Assembly (NCBI GenBank): GCA_021229015.1
Contig: CM037791.1
Coordinates: forward strand, 1,470,103 to 1,534,102
Length of the DNA stretch: 64,000 nucleotides
Source of the DNA: Solen grandis
Taxonomy: Eukaryota; Mollusca; Bivalvia; Adapedonta; Solenidae
Direction: 5' to 3'
In this document: piece after piece, positions 11,570 to 22,705 of the stretch
How the letters are laid out: every line of letters starts with the position of its first letter
How positions within the stretch are numbered: position 1 is the first letter of the stretch
Made by a program: the position numbers and the translations under genes
Notes under the pieces: model-generated
Told to the model about the DNA's origin: nothing
Seen by the model: the letters and a program-made list of their open reading frames with translations, nothing else
Databases searched by the model: none

Positions 11570-13198
11570 CTTTATGAATTATAGAAGTCCAATGTATAGG
11601 AGTACTAATCTGAATTATAGAAGTCCAATGTATAGGAGTACTTAATCTGAATTATAGAAGTCAATGATAGGAGTACTTAATCTAAATTATAGAAGTCCAA
11701 TGATAGGAGTACTTCATCTGAATTATAGAAGTCCAATGCATAGGAGTACTAAATCTGAATTATAGAAGTCCAATGCATAGGAGTACTAAATCTGAATTAT
11801 AGAAGTCCAATGCATAGGAGTACTAAATCTGAATTATAGAAGTCAAATGTATAGGAGTACTAAATCTGAATTATAGAAGTCCAATGCATAGGAGTACTTA
11901 ATTTGAATTATAGAAGTCAAATGTATAGGAGTACTAAATCTGAATTATAGAAGTCAAATGTATAGGAGTACTTAATCTAAATTATAGAAGTCCAATGTAT
12001 AGGAGTACTTAATCTGAATTATAGAAGTCAAATGCATAGGAGTACTAAATCTGAATTATAGAAGTCAAATGTATAGGAGTACTTAATCTGAATTATAGAA
12101 GTCCAATGTATAGGAGTACTTAATCTGAATTATAGAAGTCCAATGTATAGGAGTACTAAATCTGAATTATAGAAGTCCAATGTATAGGAGTACTTAATCT
12201 GAATTATAGAAGTCAAATGCATAGGAGTACTTAATCTGAATTATAGAAGTCCAATGTATAGGAGTACTAAATCTGAATTATAGAAGTCCAATGCATAGGA
12301 GTACTAAATCTGAATTATAGAAGTCCAATGCATAGGAGTACTAAATCTGAATTATAGAAGTCCAATGTATAGGAGTACTAAATCTGAATTATAGAAGTCC
12401 AATGCATAGGAGTACTTAATCTGAATTATAGAAGTCCAATGCATAGGAGTACTAAATCTGAATTATAGAAGTCCAATGTATAGGAGTACTAAATCTGAAT
12501 TATAGAAGTCCAATGCATAGGAGAACTTAATCTGAATTATAGAAGTCAAATGTATAGGAGTACTTAATCTGAATTATAGAAGTCAAATGTATAGGAGTAC
12601 TAAATCTGAATTATAGAAGTCCAATGCATAGGAGTACTAAATCTGAATTATAGAAGTCAAATGTATAGGAGTACTTAATCTAAATTATAGAAGTCCAATG
12701 CATAGGAGTACTAAATCTGAATTATAGAAGTCAAATGTATAGGAGTACTAAATCTGAATTATAGAAGTCCAATGTATAGGAGTACTAAATCTGAATTATA
12801 GAAGTCCAATGTATAGGAGTACTAAATCTGAATTATAGAAGTCCAATGTATAGGAGTACTTAATCTAAATTATAGAAGTCCAATGCATAGGAGTACTAAA
12901 TCTGAATTATAGAAGTCAAATGTATAGGAGTACTTAATCTGAATTATAGAAGTCAAATGTATAGGAGTACTAAATCTGAATTATAGAAGTCCAATGCATA
13001 GGAGTTCTAAAACTGAATTATAGAAGTCCAATGCATAGGAGTACTAAATCTGAATTATAGAAGTCCAATTTATAGGAGTACTTAATCTGAATTATAGAAG
13101 TCAAATGCATAGGAGTACTAAATCTGAATTATAGAAGTCCAATGCATAGGAGTACTAAATCTGAATTATAGAAGTCCAGTGTATAGGAGTACTTAATC
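11570..13198 (+). repeat. 37-bp minisatellite, about 44 copies
   Basis: Head-to-tail copies of a 37-bp unit containing 'gaattatagaagtc' and 'ataggagtact'. Three sites are dimorphic between units: GTCCAAT or GTCAAAT, TGTAT or TGCAT, and ACTAAAT or ACTTAAT. A few units carry single-base losses, for example near 11660. The array is very homogeneous, which points to recent expansion or gene-conversion-like homogenisation. It contains no open reading frame. Confidence 0.97.
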
Positions 13199-13917
13199 TT
13201 GCATATTGTTCCCCCCATCATTAGCATGACAAATATATAAGGATCACTTTGTACATAGATTTTTGGTATCAGATGATTGGACCTTGTTTTGTATTTTAAG
13301 TAATAGCTTACTTGTTGGTTGAACATATTTTTTTTTTATTTTGATCATTTGATGCTCACCCTTTTTCAGACAGCTGCTGGAATGCTGGCAACACGTGATA
13401 CATGGAGCACCTATCTTAAGTTCCATGACACACCTATCTAGTTATTGCCATGATCTCTCAGTGCCAAGTTTGGTTATGGCTGGTATCACACACTAAAGTC
13501 AGGAGTAATGGATTTATCATCAATTAAAAATTCATTAAAATGCTCAGCTATATCAGACAAGTGTGCAGTTAGGTCAGGAATTATGACCCTTGAATTATAA
13601 AAAAAAATCAGATTGGCTAATATCAGACTTTGGTCTAAATCTAGATCAGGGTGACAACTCTTTAAGAGCAGTGTTGCTTGGGAGAGCAAAATAGCGCCCT
13701 CATGGCCCTCTTGTCATATTTAAGAAGTCTTACTTAATCAGAATTTTCTATTAAATCACTGACTTGCTCTAATGTATTGAATACTATGTCCACTAGAGCA
13801 TCCTTGCCGTATCCTATCATCCTGTCATGTCCACCTACTTTTATTTGCACTTTAATACTTTTAGTGATACTTATTTTTTAATCTTATACCTCCATATTCA
13901 TTTAGTAGTCCCCACCA
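13199..13917. other. Non-coding stretch with repeat remnants
   Basis: Between 13600 and 13715 there is a remnant ending 'ccctcatggccctcttgtc', matching the palindrome-bearing end of the tandem-core elements at 8.4 and 54.2 kb. A splice-acceptor-like CTTTTTCAG at 13361-13369 is followed by open frames of 23 and 39 codons; neither can be confirmed as an exon. Confidence 0.4.
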
Positions 13918-14108
13918 GTGACAGTCCGTCTGGCATTCTGCACAGCCAGATTGGAGTTTTTGGCCATTAAACAGTAAACAGAAGAAAAGAGAACAATAGA
14001 CTTCCTTCCATAACAATAGAATAAGGGGCTATGGCCTCTTAAGCAACAAAAGAAAATAACAAAAGAAATGGCCTCTTACTCCAATCTGGCTGCATGTCTG
14101 CTGTCAGT
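13918..14108. mobile_element. Hairpin (foldback) MITE-like element
   Basis: The left arm contains TGACAG..CAGCCAGATTGGAGT (13918-13958), and the right arm (14070-14107) contains its complement, ACTCCAATCTGGCTG..CTGTCA. About 110 bases of A-rich sequence lie between. No coding capacity. The length and the long inverted arms suggest a foldback MITE. No target-site duplication could be assigned. Confidence 0.65.
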
Positions 14109-14109
14109 C

Positions 14110-15560
14110 CCCCCTTAGAGTCCACTCCATAACTTGGACATTTATGGATGGATTTCAATAAAACTTAACAGAAATATTCCTCATAACCCAAGGGTGTGTC
14201 CCACACATAAGCAGCCTTAAAAGAACAAGGTTACAGGAGTTGTTAAAAATTGTCTTTGGTATTCAAAGGCTTCATTTTCATGTCCGCTCTATAACCTCCC
14301 TATCTTATGTTTGGATTTTCATAAAACTTTACAGAAGTGTTCATTATGACACAAAGATGTGCCATGTGCATCAACCATATGCACGCTTGAAAGGTCAAGG
14401 TCAGAGGAGTTGTTAGAAGTTGTCTTTGGTATTCATGGGCTACATTTTCACGTCCTTTCTATAACAAAGGTATCCGGTATGTTGATTTGACCGAAAAACT
14501 GCTGCATTTAAAAAAATCAACAACCTTCTATATATATAATAAGAAGGTAGGTAACTTTTCCCATTGAAATTGTACATTATGTTGTTTCAATTGCCTGAAC
14601 TCCTTTGATTATTGATAGATTTTCATAAAATTGGTATTATTTTGTGTGGAAGGTGTGAATAAAAGACATACTGGGACAAAAAACACCCCTTGCCTGAAGA
14701 ATTGCCCAAAAATGTTTGCGAATTCAAACATGTTTGGTTGGAAGAGATCTTACTGACAGACCTCGCCAATTTCTCCCATGTAAACTATAGAAAAACTACA
14801 GCCACAATATCTGTGTTGAATTGTATGGACAGATACTGATGAAAAAAAAACAAATATACCTAAAATGAACACTTGTGCTGACTTGATATCCATTGTTTTG
14901 AGAAGATTTTGTGGCTAAATCGAAAACAAAACTACATCAGCAACGTCACCGAGACACTCGATAGAAATTGTAGAGATTCCACAGGCTTAATGTAGCTGAT
15001 CATCGGTCAAGGTTGAGTCAGATGAATTTTTTAAAGGCAGAAAAAAGGCTGCATAAGATGAAAAATTGAATAACAAGTATTTGTTTTATTTGTTTATTTT
15101 ATCAGTATCTCTCCATACAATTCAATACTGATATTGTAGCTTTAGGTTTTCTTTTGTTTTACACGGGAGAAATAGGCGAGATTCCGTCGGTCAGATCTTT
15201 TCCGATTAAAGGCGTTTTCGACTTCGCGAACTGTTGTAGCGCAGTTCCTTCGGCAGAGGGTATTTTTTTTGTACCTGATTGTCTTTATTCATCCTTTCCA
15301 CACAAAATAAGACCAATTTTATGAAAATCCAGTAATTTTCAAAGTAGTAACAGCAATTGAAACAACATGATGTACGTTTTCAGTGGAAGAAGTTAACCTA
15401 CCTTCTTATTATATAAAAGGTTATTGATTTTTTTTATTTGTTTCTTTGTTTGTTTAAGGGGCAGCAGCATACATGGGTACCTTCGTTCTATAACTTCCAT
15501 AAGGTGTGTCGCGCACATCAACCATATGCACGCTTTAAAGATCAGTGCGGCTAGGTGATC
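14110..15560. repeat. Tandem-core repeat interrupted by an inverted-repeat element
   Basis: Units of about 170 bp with 'cataaaactttacagaa', 'catcaaccatatgcacgctt' and 'aaggtca' occur at 14110-14475. A last partial unit ('gcacatcaaccatatgcacgcttt') resumes at 15465-15540. The long inverted repeat at 14510-15434 separates the two parts, so it inserted into an existing array. Confidence 0.6.
14510..15434. mobile_element. Long inverted-repeat (foldback) element
   Basis: The left arm (about 14510-14856) and the reverse complement of the right arm (about 15081-15434) match along nearly their whole length by eye. Shared blocks include 'aaccttctatata..aataagaaggtagg', 'catgttgtttcaattgc', 'ttttcataaaattgg', 'ttattttgtgtgga' and 'ttgaattgtatgga'. 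The arms are about 350 bp and the loop about 225 bp. A transcript across it would fold into a long imperfect double-stranded RNA. No transposase frame is visible. Which class of element this is remains open. Confidence 0.8.
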
Positions 15561-16139
15561 ATGCATAATACATTTCCATTATTTTCTTGTTTCTATCTGG
15601 CACAAATTCTTCATGGGGGGTTTTCCCCAGTGAGGACTCTGACAGTATTGCTTGCTTAATACTGACAAAGCCTTGTTTTATTTTATTTGATATGAAAAGT
15701 TTTTTTTTTTATCATATTTAATTTTGGACCAAACATTCTAGTGTTGTTGCTTCATTGGACTAAACACTTCTAATGTGCAGAATGAATAAAGTGTTGATAC
15801 TTGCAATAATTTACTTGAGGTTTTCATTCTTTTTATCAAGGTTTAATTTCTCATAATGAATTCAACAAGCACCTGTGTCTATAATTTGTTTACTTGACTC
15901 AGTCAGAGAGGCAGAAGCAATTAAGTAATTTAGTATTTTCTTTGGCATTTAATTCATATTAAAATTCCCAAGGTTTGGGAAACAGGGTATCATTAACAGG
16001 TTTCAGAATTAAGTCTCCGAGTTCTTCATTTGCTCACTAATTGAATTCAGGTGAATACAGTGGTGTTATTGTTCTGGGGAAATGGGGTGTTTTTTTTATG
16101 TTCTCACATGGATAGATCAGGGGGCCAATTGTTTTTAGC
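15561..16139. other. Non-coding stretch, possibly regulatory
   Basis: The segment 15830-16080 has several TAATT-type and TTGTTTAC-type motifs and a less repetitive composition than its neighbours. This is weak evidence for regulatory DNA and needs cross-species conservation. No gene seen. Confidence 0.3.
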
Positions 16140-16390
16140 CTGTGTGTCTGTCTGTTTGTTTGTCACAAAACTTTAACCTTGACCATAGCCCACTTAGTGG
16201 TCACAGGGTCAAAGGTCAAGGTCACCTTGACCCAAACCTTGGCTACATTATGAATGTGCTTTTATCCATAACCTCCAAATTTCAGAACTCTACCCAACAC
16301 GTGACTTGACCTTCATATGACCTTCATATGACCCCAAGGTCTAAGGCCCCTACGGGGGCATGGCGTTCATTTGAACGTAGCCCTTGTTTT
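16140..16390. repeat. Fragment of a 'gaccttgacc' dispersed repeat
   Basis: Carries 'ctgtctgtttgtttgtcacaa', 'ggtcaaaggtcaaggtcacc' and a closing inverted pair around 'aaggcccctacgggggc'. These features are shared in type with the other tandem-core ends, but only one unit is left. Confidence 0.45.
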
Positions 16391-16516
16391 TGTTGTTTTT
16401 TTCCTTCAAAATGTATGTAAATCCTATTCAGGTTTAAATTGGTTATCGTTAGTTCAGGACCTAGTTACTTGGGCTATTGTCATCATGGAATACACGAGCC
16501 TTACACTAATATTTTT

Positions 16517-17792
16517 AGCTCACCTGAGCACAACGTGCTCATGGTGAGCTTTTGTGATGGTCCGGCGTCCGTCGTCCGCCGTGCGTCGTGCGTCGTCAAC
16601 TTTTTAATTCAAACGACTTCTCCTCCTAAACTACTGGGCAGAATTCAATAAGACTTTACACAAATGACCCTTGGGTGACCCTCTTTCAAGTTTGTCCAAA
16701 TGGTTCCAGTCTGTTGAATAACTAGGTCACAGGAGCTAAAAATAGACAAAAAAATTGCAATCTTTAAAATCTTCTTCTCTGAAACCAAAAGGCACAGAGC
16801 TAAGATATTTGGTATGAAGCATTGTCTAGTGGATCTCTACCAAGATTGTTCAAATCATGGCCCTGGGGTCAAAATTGGCCCCGCTCTGGGGGTCACTTTA
16901 TTTACATAGGCTTATATAGGGAAAACTTAGAAAAATCTTCTTCTCCGAAACCGTATGGCCTAGAGCTAAGATATTTGGCATGTAGCATTGTCTAGTGGAT
17001 CTCTACCAAGATTGTTCAAATCATGGCCCTGGGGTCAAAATTGGCCCCGCCCTTGGGGTCACTTAATTTACATAGGCTTATATAGGGAAAACTTAGAAAA
17101 TCTTCTTCTCCGAAACCGTATGGCCTAGAGCTAATTGATTTGGCATGAAGCATTGTCTAGTGGATCTCTACCAAGATTGTTCAAATCATGGCCCAGGGGT
17201 CAAAATTGGCCCGCCCTGGGGGTCACTTTCTTTAACTTAGGCTAATATTGGAACAAATCAAGAAAAATCTTCTTCTCTGAAACCATATGGCCTAGAGCTT
17301 AGATATTTGGCATGTAGCATTGTCTAGTGGATCTCTACCAAGTTTGTTCAAATTATGGCCCTGGGGTCAAAATTGGCCCCGCCCTGGGGGTCACTTTCTT
17401 TAACATAGGCTAATATAGTAATATATCTAGAAAAATTTTCTTCTCTGGAACCTTATGGCCGGGAGCTTTGATATTTGGCATGTAGCATTGTCTAATGATC
17501 TCTACCAAGTTTGTTCAAATAATGGCCCTGGGGTCAAAATTGGCCCCACCCAGGGGGTTACTTTCTTCAACATAGGCTAATATTAGCAACTGTTTATCAG
17601 ATCTGAATGATACTGTGCACAATTACTCATCTTAACATGTACATCACATATCAACAAAAAGGAATTGCTTTGTACATTCAGATAATTTTTCAACCATTGT
17701 TACCTTGATCTTTAACCTATCTTTTGTAACTTTATGGTGGGACATTTTATCTTTACTCAGGTGAGCGGATTAGAGCCTTAGGGCTCTTGTTT
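16517..17792 (-). mobile_element. Tandem-core element with five ~166-bp units and terminal hairpin
   Basis: The left end is a hairpin (AGCTCACCTGAGCAC, short loop, GTGCTCATGGTGAGCT). A CpG-rich spacer (GGCGTCCGTCGTCCGCCGTG) follows. The core has the phrase 'atggccctggggtcaaaattggcc' near 16857, 17023, 17188, 17355 and 17522, a period of 165-167 bp. The right end is CTCAGGTGAGC followed by a short palindrome (GAGCCTTAGGGCTC). The order is the mirror image of the elements at 50.5 and 54.2 kb, so it is on the minus strand. No protein is encoded. It resembles pearl/Helentron-type non-autonomous elements. Confidence 0.85.
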
Positions 17793-17884
17793 TGTTTTAA
17801 GGTGTGTCAAATTATGCCATTTCATCACAACTTTCTTTTCACAAATCAAATGTTGTTTTATTCAGCTGTTTTTGTGTTACCTGC

Positions 17885-18010
17885 TGTAAGCAGAGGTGAC
17901 ACATAGGGATCACTTTTCCGGCATCTGTCCGTCCGTCTGTCTGTCCATAACACATTTTCCATCATGCTTAAGCAGGTTACACAATAATGTGTTCCAGAAT
18001 ACACTCTTGT
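17885..18010. repeat. Terminal fragment of a tandem-core element
   Basis: Contains a hairpin (ACCTGCTGTAAGCAGAGGT), then 'gacacatagggatcac' and a CpG-containing 'ccgtccgtctgtctgtcc' spacer. This is the end structure seen in reverse at 22130-22190 ('gtgatccctatgtgtctgcc'). The core is lost. A similar remnant ('ggcagacacatagggatc') lies near 11335-11355. Confidence 0.5.
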
Positions 18011-18769
18011 TTTTTTTTAAAGTTTACATGACTTTCAAGCCTCCAATCCAAGGAGTATTCCATTAACAAGACATATTTGTATTGCATTGGATAATATTTT
18101 ATTCAACAACTGCTTAAATACAACTTTTTGCATGTCTTTTTTCCCACGCCATGATGTCATTAAGCAGGGGGGGGGGGGGTCTTATGAATTGGTTTATGTT
18201 ATCCAGATATGTATACAATTAAACATGCTCATCTGAAATAATCTCGTCTTAATATCTTTTCCTGATGGAAGAAATTCCAGAGGAAATGGTATTTATAAAT
18301 CTTTGAATTTCTTAATATCAGCTATCTCATTATCTCGTTTTTGCAAAGGGTTTTGCTTTGCTAATTTAATTAGTTATAGAGCAATTGGATAAACGCTAGG
18401 GTTAAGTTGATTAGTTTCTTATGTAAGCTGTTACTTTTTAGTTGGAACTGGCACAGTATGTTGCAGATAACGTATGCAGGTTAGTGGAAGCAATCAGAGC
18501 TAATATTTAGCAATGATATTTGCTATAATTCTAATCATTCTGATATTGTTCAAAAGATATAAATTATATTCAACCATTTTTAATTTGGTATTTTATATAA
18601 TTTGGTACCTGTTTGTTTTTGATATATTTGTTTTGTGTCTTTTAAAAAAAAATTTAAAAAATGTAAATTGTTTTATCCCTTTGTTAACACTAACTTTGTT
18701 TTATCTCTTTGTTAAGATTTATATGAGTCATAATATACGCTATTATCCATTTTACAGTATAATCTTTTT
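18011..18769. other. Non-coding stretch
   Basis: Includes a G-run (about 18168-18178). The segment 18240-18500 has TAATTTAATTAG-type motifs and might be regulatory. The 96-residue frame at 18513-18803 is AT-driven, hydrophobic and without exon borders. Confidence 0.35.
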
Positions 18770-19100
18770 GACCTTCAGATACGTGACCTTGGACTTTATG
18801 TGACCTTCATTTGACCATAACCTGCCCTGAGTATATCTAGCAAGGATTGATGACTCATAAATATCTATTTATAATCCTTTGACAGAATTTACACACATAA
18901 TATTCCTTTTGACCTTTGGACAGGTATTACCTTCACCTTTGACCTGTCACTTTCATATAATCTTATATTATTTCCTAGTAATTAATATATAGTTACTAGT
19001 AAATAAAAAACAATTTTACCAATCCTTTGATATTATAAATGTTCACACATACTTTTTCTTTGGGCTTTAATACCGTCACTGATAAATCACCGTGACCTTG
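18770..19100. repeat. Old 'gaccttgacc' repeat units
   Basis: Two to three diverged units containing 'aatcctttgacagaatttacacacataata' type blocks (near 18880 and again near 19020) with flanking 'gaccttgac' motifs. A remnant of the same broad class as 5520-6360. Confidence 0.4.
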
Positions 19101-19110
19101 ACATTTAACC

Positions 19111-19270
19111 TTTTTTTTTTATTTTACACAATTACCAAACAAGTTCATACAACTCATATTAATTACTCTCAATGGCTCTGGTGGCGGTGTACAATGAATG
19201 TGGTCATTATCGTGGGAGTTAACCGGAGAGCCTGAAGAAAACCCACATGTCTGGACGGACAACCTTGGCG
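19111..19270 (-). mobile_element. Truncated copy of the 7.0-kb SINE family
   Basis: Matches the tail and central part of the SINE at 6948-7195: 'ttattttac', 'attactctcaatggctctggtggcg', 'gtggtcattatcgtggga', 'accggagagcc' and 'gaagaaaacccac'. The tRNA-like head with its A and B boxes is missing, so the copy is 5'-truncated. Divergence is clearly greater than in the 7.0-kb copy. Confidence 0.8.
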
Positions 19271-19542
19271 TAACCTTCACCATAATAAACTATTAATCAG
19301 TATTTACTTGGTAAATCTTTATGTAGCATGTTGTATCATTTATTCACCTCAAGTTCAAGTGCAGCGTTTTGGGTATGAATGCCCTAAAGTGATAATTAAA
19401 GATAAATATATTCTGTGGTACAAATGTGTTTGATGATGGGTTTATTGTTAAAACAAGTGTTGAATGTACATAAAGTAGATGGCAACTTTACCTTTCGTCA
19501 TATTGTAAACCCCTTGTGCTTTACTAAAGCATTCCGAGTGCT

Positions 19543-19803
19543 TTAACCCTTTCCCTCATATAGACTCATTTTGACGCCCTCAATAGGTATCACATAAAGC
19601 CTGATCTGCAGAAAACCACAGTTAAACCTTACCAAATATAATTACAAAATCCTCATTTCCAGACCACTGAGGAGCAGCGAACAGCATAAAACCTGATCAG
19701 CCTGCGAGTTACTCGCAGGCTGATCTGTAACTCGCAGGCTGATCTGGTTTTATGCTGTTCGCATAGGTCTTTTCATGGTGTTCTCTATGAGGGAAAGGGT
19801 TAA
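19543..19803 (-). mobile_element. piggyBac-like MITE, copy 2 (inverted, expanded palindrome)
   Basis: Flanked on both sides by TTAA (19543-19546 and 19800-19803), with ends CCCTTTCCCTCATA and TATGAGGGAAAGGG. The orientation is opposite to the other four copies. The internal palindrome (19677-19762) is longer than elsewhere because one arm segment, CTCGCAGGCTGATCTG, is duplicated. No coding capacity. Confidence 0.9.
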
Positions 19804-20221
19804 ATTCAAGTTGTTCTAGACTGTAATTCAAGCATAATCTTTTATATTGCATTTCAAATAGGAGTCTAATCAGCTAAAAGCAGTCACAAGAGTACTAAGT
19901 AATTATCCTGAGCTCTCTTGACTAGTTAGTAGAGTTCTTGAATAGGCGTACCAATGGCTTTACCAGCACTAGTTATGAGCGTCTTATGTGATATATACAT
20001 AGCTTTAATCAACAAACAATCATATATTGTCAATAAAAAGTGCATACAGATTCTATGTGAGTGATCGGAAGGAACGGAGATGATGGATGTATAATGAGCT
20101 TCGTGTGAAGAGATGGCTTCCAAACACATTATCAAGTACAGCTGATTCTGTCATTGTTGAGTTAAGGAGTCGGGCTTTGTGTTTTAAGGGGAGAGACATT
20201 TTCATAAGGCAATTTTTTTCA
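19804..20221. other. Non-coding stretch
   Basis: No repeat or coding signal recognised. The 69-codon minus-strand frame here has no exon borders or domain features. Confidence 0.4.
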
Positions 20222-20490
20222 TGGTGATGCATTTTTCATTGTTGAGTAATATTCACTGAGGTGTAATTTTGACACTGCAATGTTAGTTTTATTGTTGAGT
20301 AGTTTTAACTGAAGTGTAATTTTCTTTATTTGGAGTGTAAGTTCCAAAGGAGTGTAATTTTCATTGCGGAGTAATTTCAATTAGGTGAAATTTTCATTGA
20401 GTGAACGATTTAGTAAATTGTTGTGTAATTTTCATTTATAAATGCTATTTTCATGGAACTATTTTCCCTGTGTGTAATCTTTATTGCATG
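20222..20490. repeat. Diverged short tandem repeat around 'gtgtaattttcattg'
   Basis: The motif (g)gtgtaattttcatt(g), with variants, recurs about seven times at 30-45 base intervals, interspersed with 'gagtaatttt'. Drifted copies and uneven spacing suggest an old minisatellite. No coding signal. Confidence 0.55.
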
Positions 20491-21470
20491 CCTATTGAGG
20501 TCTTTATACTCTGACACGATGAAGTTCTGACTGCAAATTGCATATATTTCATCTGAATCTTACTTCCCCTTGCCTGACTGGCGTATAAATTTCTTTACTT
20601 TTCAAAAAAAAGGCATGCAAGCTTGGATCTTACAACAGACAATTAATGCATGTGAATTCTGAAGATTAATTATTGTGGGAATGTCTAATGGTCTGAGTTT
20701 TGTCAGTGTTAAGAGCCTGCCTGTTAATTAAGAAATTGACTAGACCAGAAAAATTTGATGAAAACGTATTGCATCTGGCTTTTCTTCCAAAGTTCATGGT
20801 TAACATTTACAATATGTTATGTAATTTTGTCTGTTTTATTGTAATGGTGAAAATGCATATTGGGTATGAATTTGAGAAAAAAAAATCTGGAATAGCTTTG
20901 CCATGAGTATAAAGAAAGTGTGGTAAGTTGATATATAATGATATTCAACATTTTTGGAGAATGGCCAATTTAGATACCCATTGCTCCAATGTGTCTTAAC
21001 ACACGGGTACCAATTAAAGGTTTGACCATGATTGCAAACCTTAATTTCCTTTCCCCTTTATGGTTGACCATGGCAAGCAATGGTTTAGGACATCAAAGTC
21101 TATTACCATGACAAGGGCATTTTTATTATACCTCCAAATAAAAAGTATATGGGAGTTATACTGGAGTTACGTCCATTTGTTGGTCAGTCAATCCAAGTGA
21201 GTCCTTTAAAATTTGCAAAATTGTTCTAGAGAAAACACTGATGTATATCCAGAAACTTAACCTTTAGCTGCCATAAATGTCTCAGGTTAACCAGGGCAAT
21301 ATTGGCAGTAGTTGCCATGGTAACAGACATAATAAACTCTTGCCAGGAGGACACTTTTAATAGGATTAGAAAAATACAGTTGAAAACAGTGTTGTAATAG
21401 ACATGAAACTATATCACCGCATGCATTTACACATCATAATGTTTCGAAATTAACAGAAAGTATTAGTTTC
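20491..21470. other. Non-coding stretch before the assembly gap
   Basis: The section 21120-21430 resembles the start of another dispersed element ('attatacctccaaataaaaagtat', 'gtccatttgttggtcagtc') that runs into the gap. A frame of 68 codons at 20700-20906 has no exon borders. Confidence 0.35.
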
Positions 21471-21570
21471 NNNNNNNNNNNNNNNNNNNNNNNNNNNNNN
21501 NNNNNNNNNNNNNNNNNNNNNNNNNNNNNNNNNNNNNNNNNNNNNNNNNNNNNNNNNNNNNNNNNNNNNN
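21471..21570. other. Assembly gap, 100 N
   Basis: Exactly 100 N residues, a conventional placeholder for a gap of unknown size. It sits at the left side of a tandem-core repeat, the kind of sequence that breaks assemblies. Confidence 0.99.
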
Positions 21571-22192
21571 GAAAATCCTAAATACTTTTTAAGTTATCCA
21601 AAAATTAAGACTGAAAATCAACAAAGGGCAATAACTCAGAAAATATTAAAGTCAGAGTTATCATTCTTGTGCACTGCACTCCACCTCAATGTGATCTATC
21701 CATGTTTTAAGTTTCAAGGTGATACCTCAAATACTTTTTGAGTTATGGTCCGGACAAAAATAAAATCTCAGAATCAACAAAGGGTAATAACTCAGAAAAT
21801 ACGAAAGTCAGAGTTATCATTCTTGTGCACTGCACTCCACCTCAATGTGATCTATCCATGTTTTAAGTTTCAAGGTGATACCTCAAATACTATTTGAGTT
21901 ATGGTCCGGACAAAAATAAAATCTCAGAATCAACAAAGGGTAATAACTCAGAAAATACGAAAGTCAGAGTTATCATTCTTGTGCACTGCACTCCACCTCA
22001 ATGTGATCTATCCATGTTTTAAGTTTCAAGGTGATACCTCAAATACTTTTCGAGTTATGCTCCGGACAAGAAAGTGTGACGCCGACGACGCCGACGACGA
22101 CGCCGACGACGCCGACGACGACGACGACGACGACGGACAAAGTGATCCCTATGTGTCTGCCATGCTATGCAGGCATCACAAAAAAGTAATGT
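21571..22192 (+). mobile_element. Tandem-core element, left part lost in the gap
   Basis: Three units of about 180 bp with 'agaaaatac', 'aaagtcagagttatcattcttg', 'gcactgcactccacc' and 'tttgagttatggtccgg'. A GAC/GCC-rich spacer (22077-22138) follows, then 'gtgatccctatgtgtctgcc' and a weak terminal hairpin (CTGCCATGCTATGCAGG). The core phrase 'gttatCATTCTTGTGCACTGCACTCC' type is shared with the 46-47 kb element, so the two are related. The 5' end falls in or beyond the N gap. Confidence 0.75.
22077..22138. repeat. (GAC)/(GCC) trinucleotide tract
   Basis: Imperfect GACGCC and GAC repeats, forming the CpG-rich spacer of the tandem-core element. They yield poly-Asp on one strand and poly-Arg on the other, which explains two spurious reading frames. 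Confidence 0.95.
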
Positions 22193-22254
22193 ATATACCA
22201 GCACCAAGCAGAGATGGTGCACGGCAGACATATGGAAGACATGCCCAGATAGCA

Positions 22255-22705
22255 TTAGGGTATATGGGACCCATATCGGCTGTATCTGGGTATGCCTATA
22301 TGGGCTAAACTATGTGGGGCCCATGTGGGTCCCATATATAGAGTTTTTCACCCAAGGGCCCTGGCTGTATCGGCCGGTACTATGTGGGACCCATGTGGGT
22401 CCCATATATAGTTTTTTTTTTATCCCATACTGGACCCATACGGGCTGTATCTGGGTATTCCTATATGCCTATATGGGTTCGATGATGTGGGACCCATGTG
22501 GGTCCCACATACATAGGTTTTTCCCATACTGGACCATATGGGCTGTATCTGGGTATGCCTATATGGGTATGCCTATATGGGTTTGCCTATGTGGGTCCCA
22601 TATATAGAGCTTTCTTTCCCATTCTGGACCCACATGGGCTGTATCTGGGTATGCATATATGGGTCCGACTATGTGGGACCCATATGGGTTCCAGATATAG
22701 ATGTT
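22255..22705. repeat. Palindrome-rich array, about five ~100-bp units (GGGNCCC lattice)
   Basis: Each unit has 'ctggacccatatgggctgta', 'tctgggtatgcctatatggg' and 'gtgggacccatgtgggtccc', with variation. Nearly every segment contains self-complementary GGGACCC, GGGTCCC or CCATATGG cores, so the array can form many small hairpins. It lies 60 bases from the tandem-core element. Overlapping frames rich in Gly, Pro, Trp and Met (22167-22779) are by-products of the repeat. Confidence 0.85.

Noticed and set aside
11570..13198. CRISPR-like array
   Set aside because: Units are contiguous without unique spacers, and the DNA is eukaryotic; it is a minisatellite.
13370..13441. Exon after CTTTTTCAG
   Set aside because: Two different frames are open, neither has a donor or a recognisable sequence, and the region holds repeat remnants.
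22055..22255. Poly-Arg frame and the opposite poly-Asp frame
   Set aside because: Caused by the GAC/GCC trinucleotide tract.
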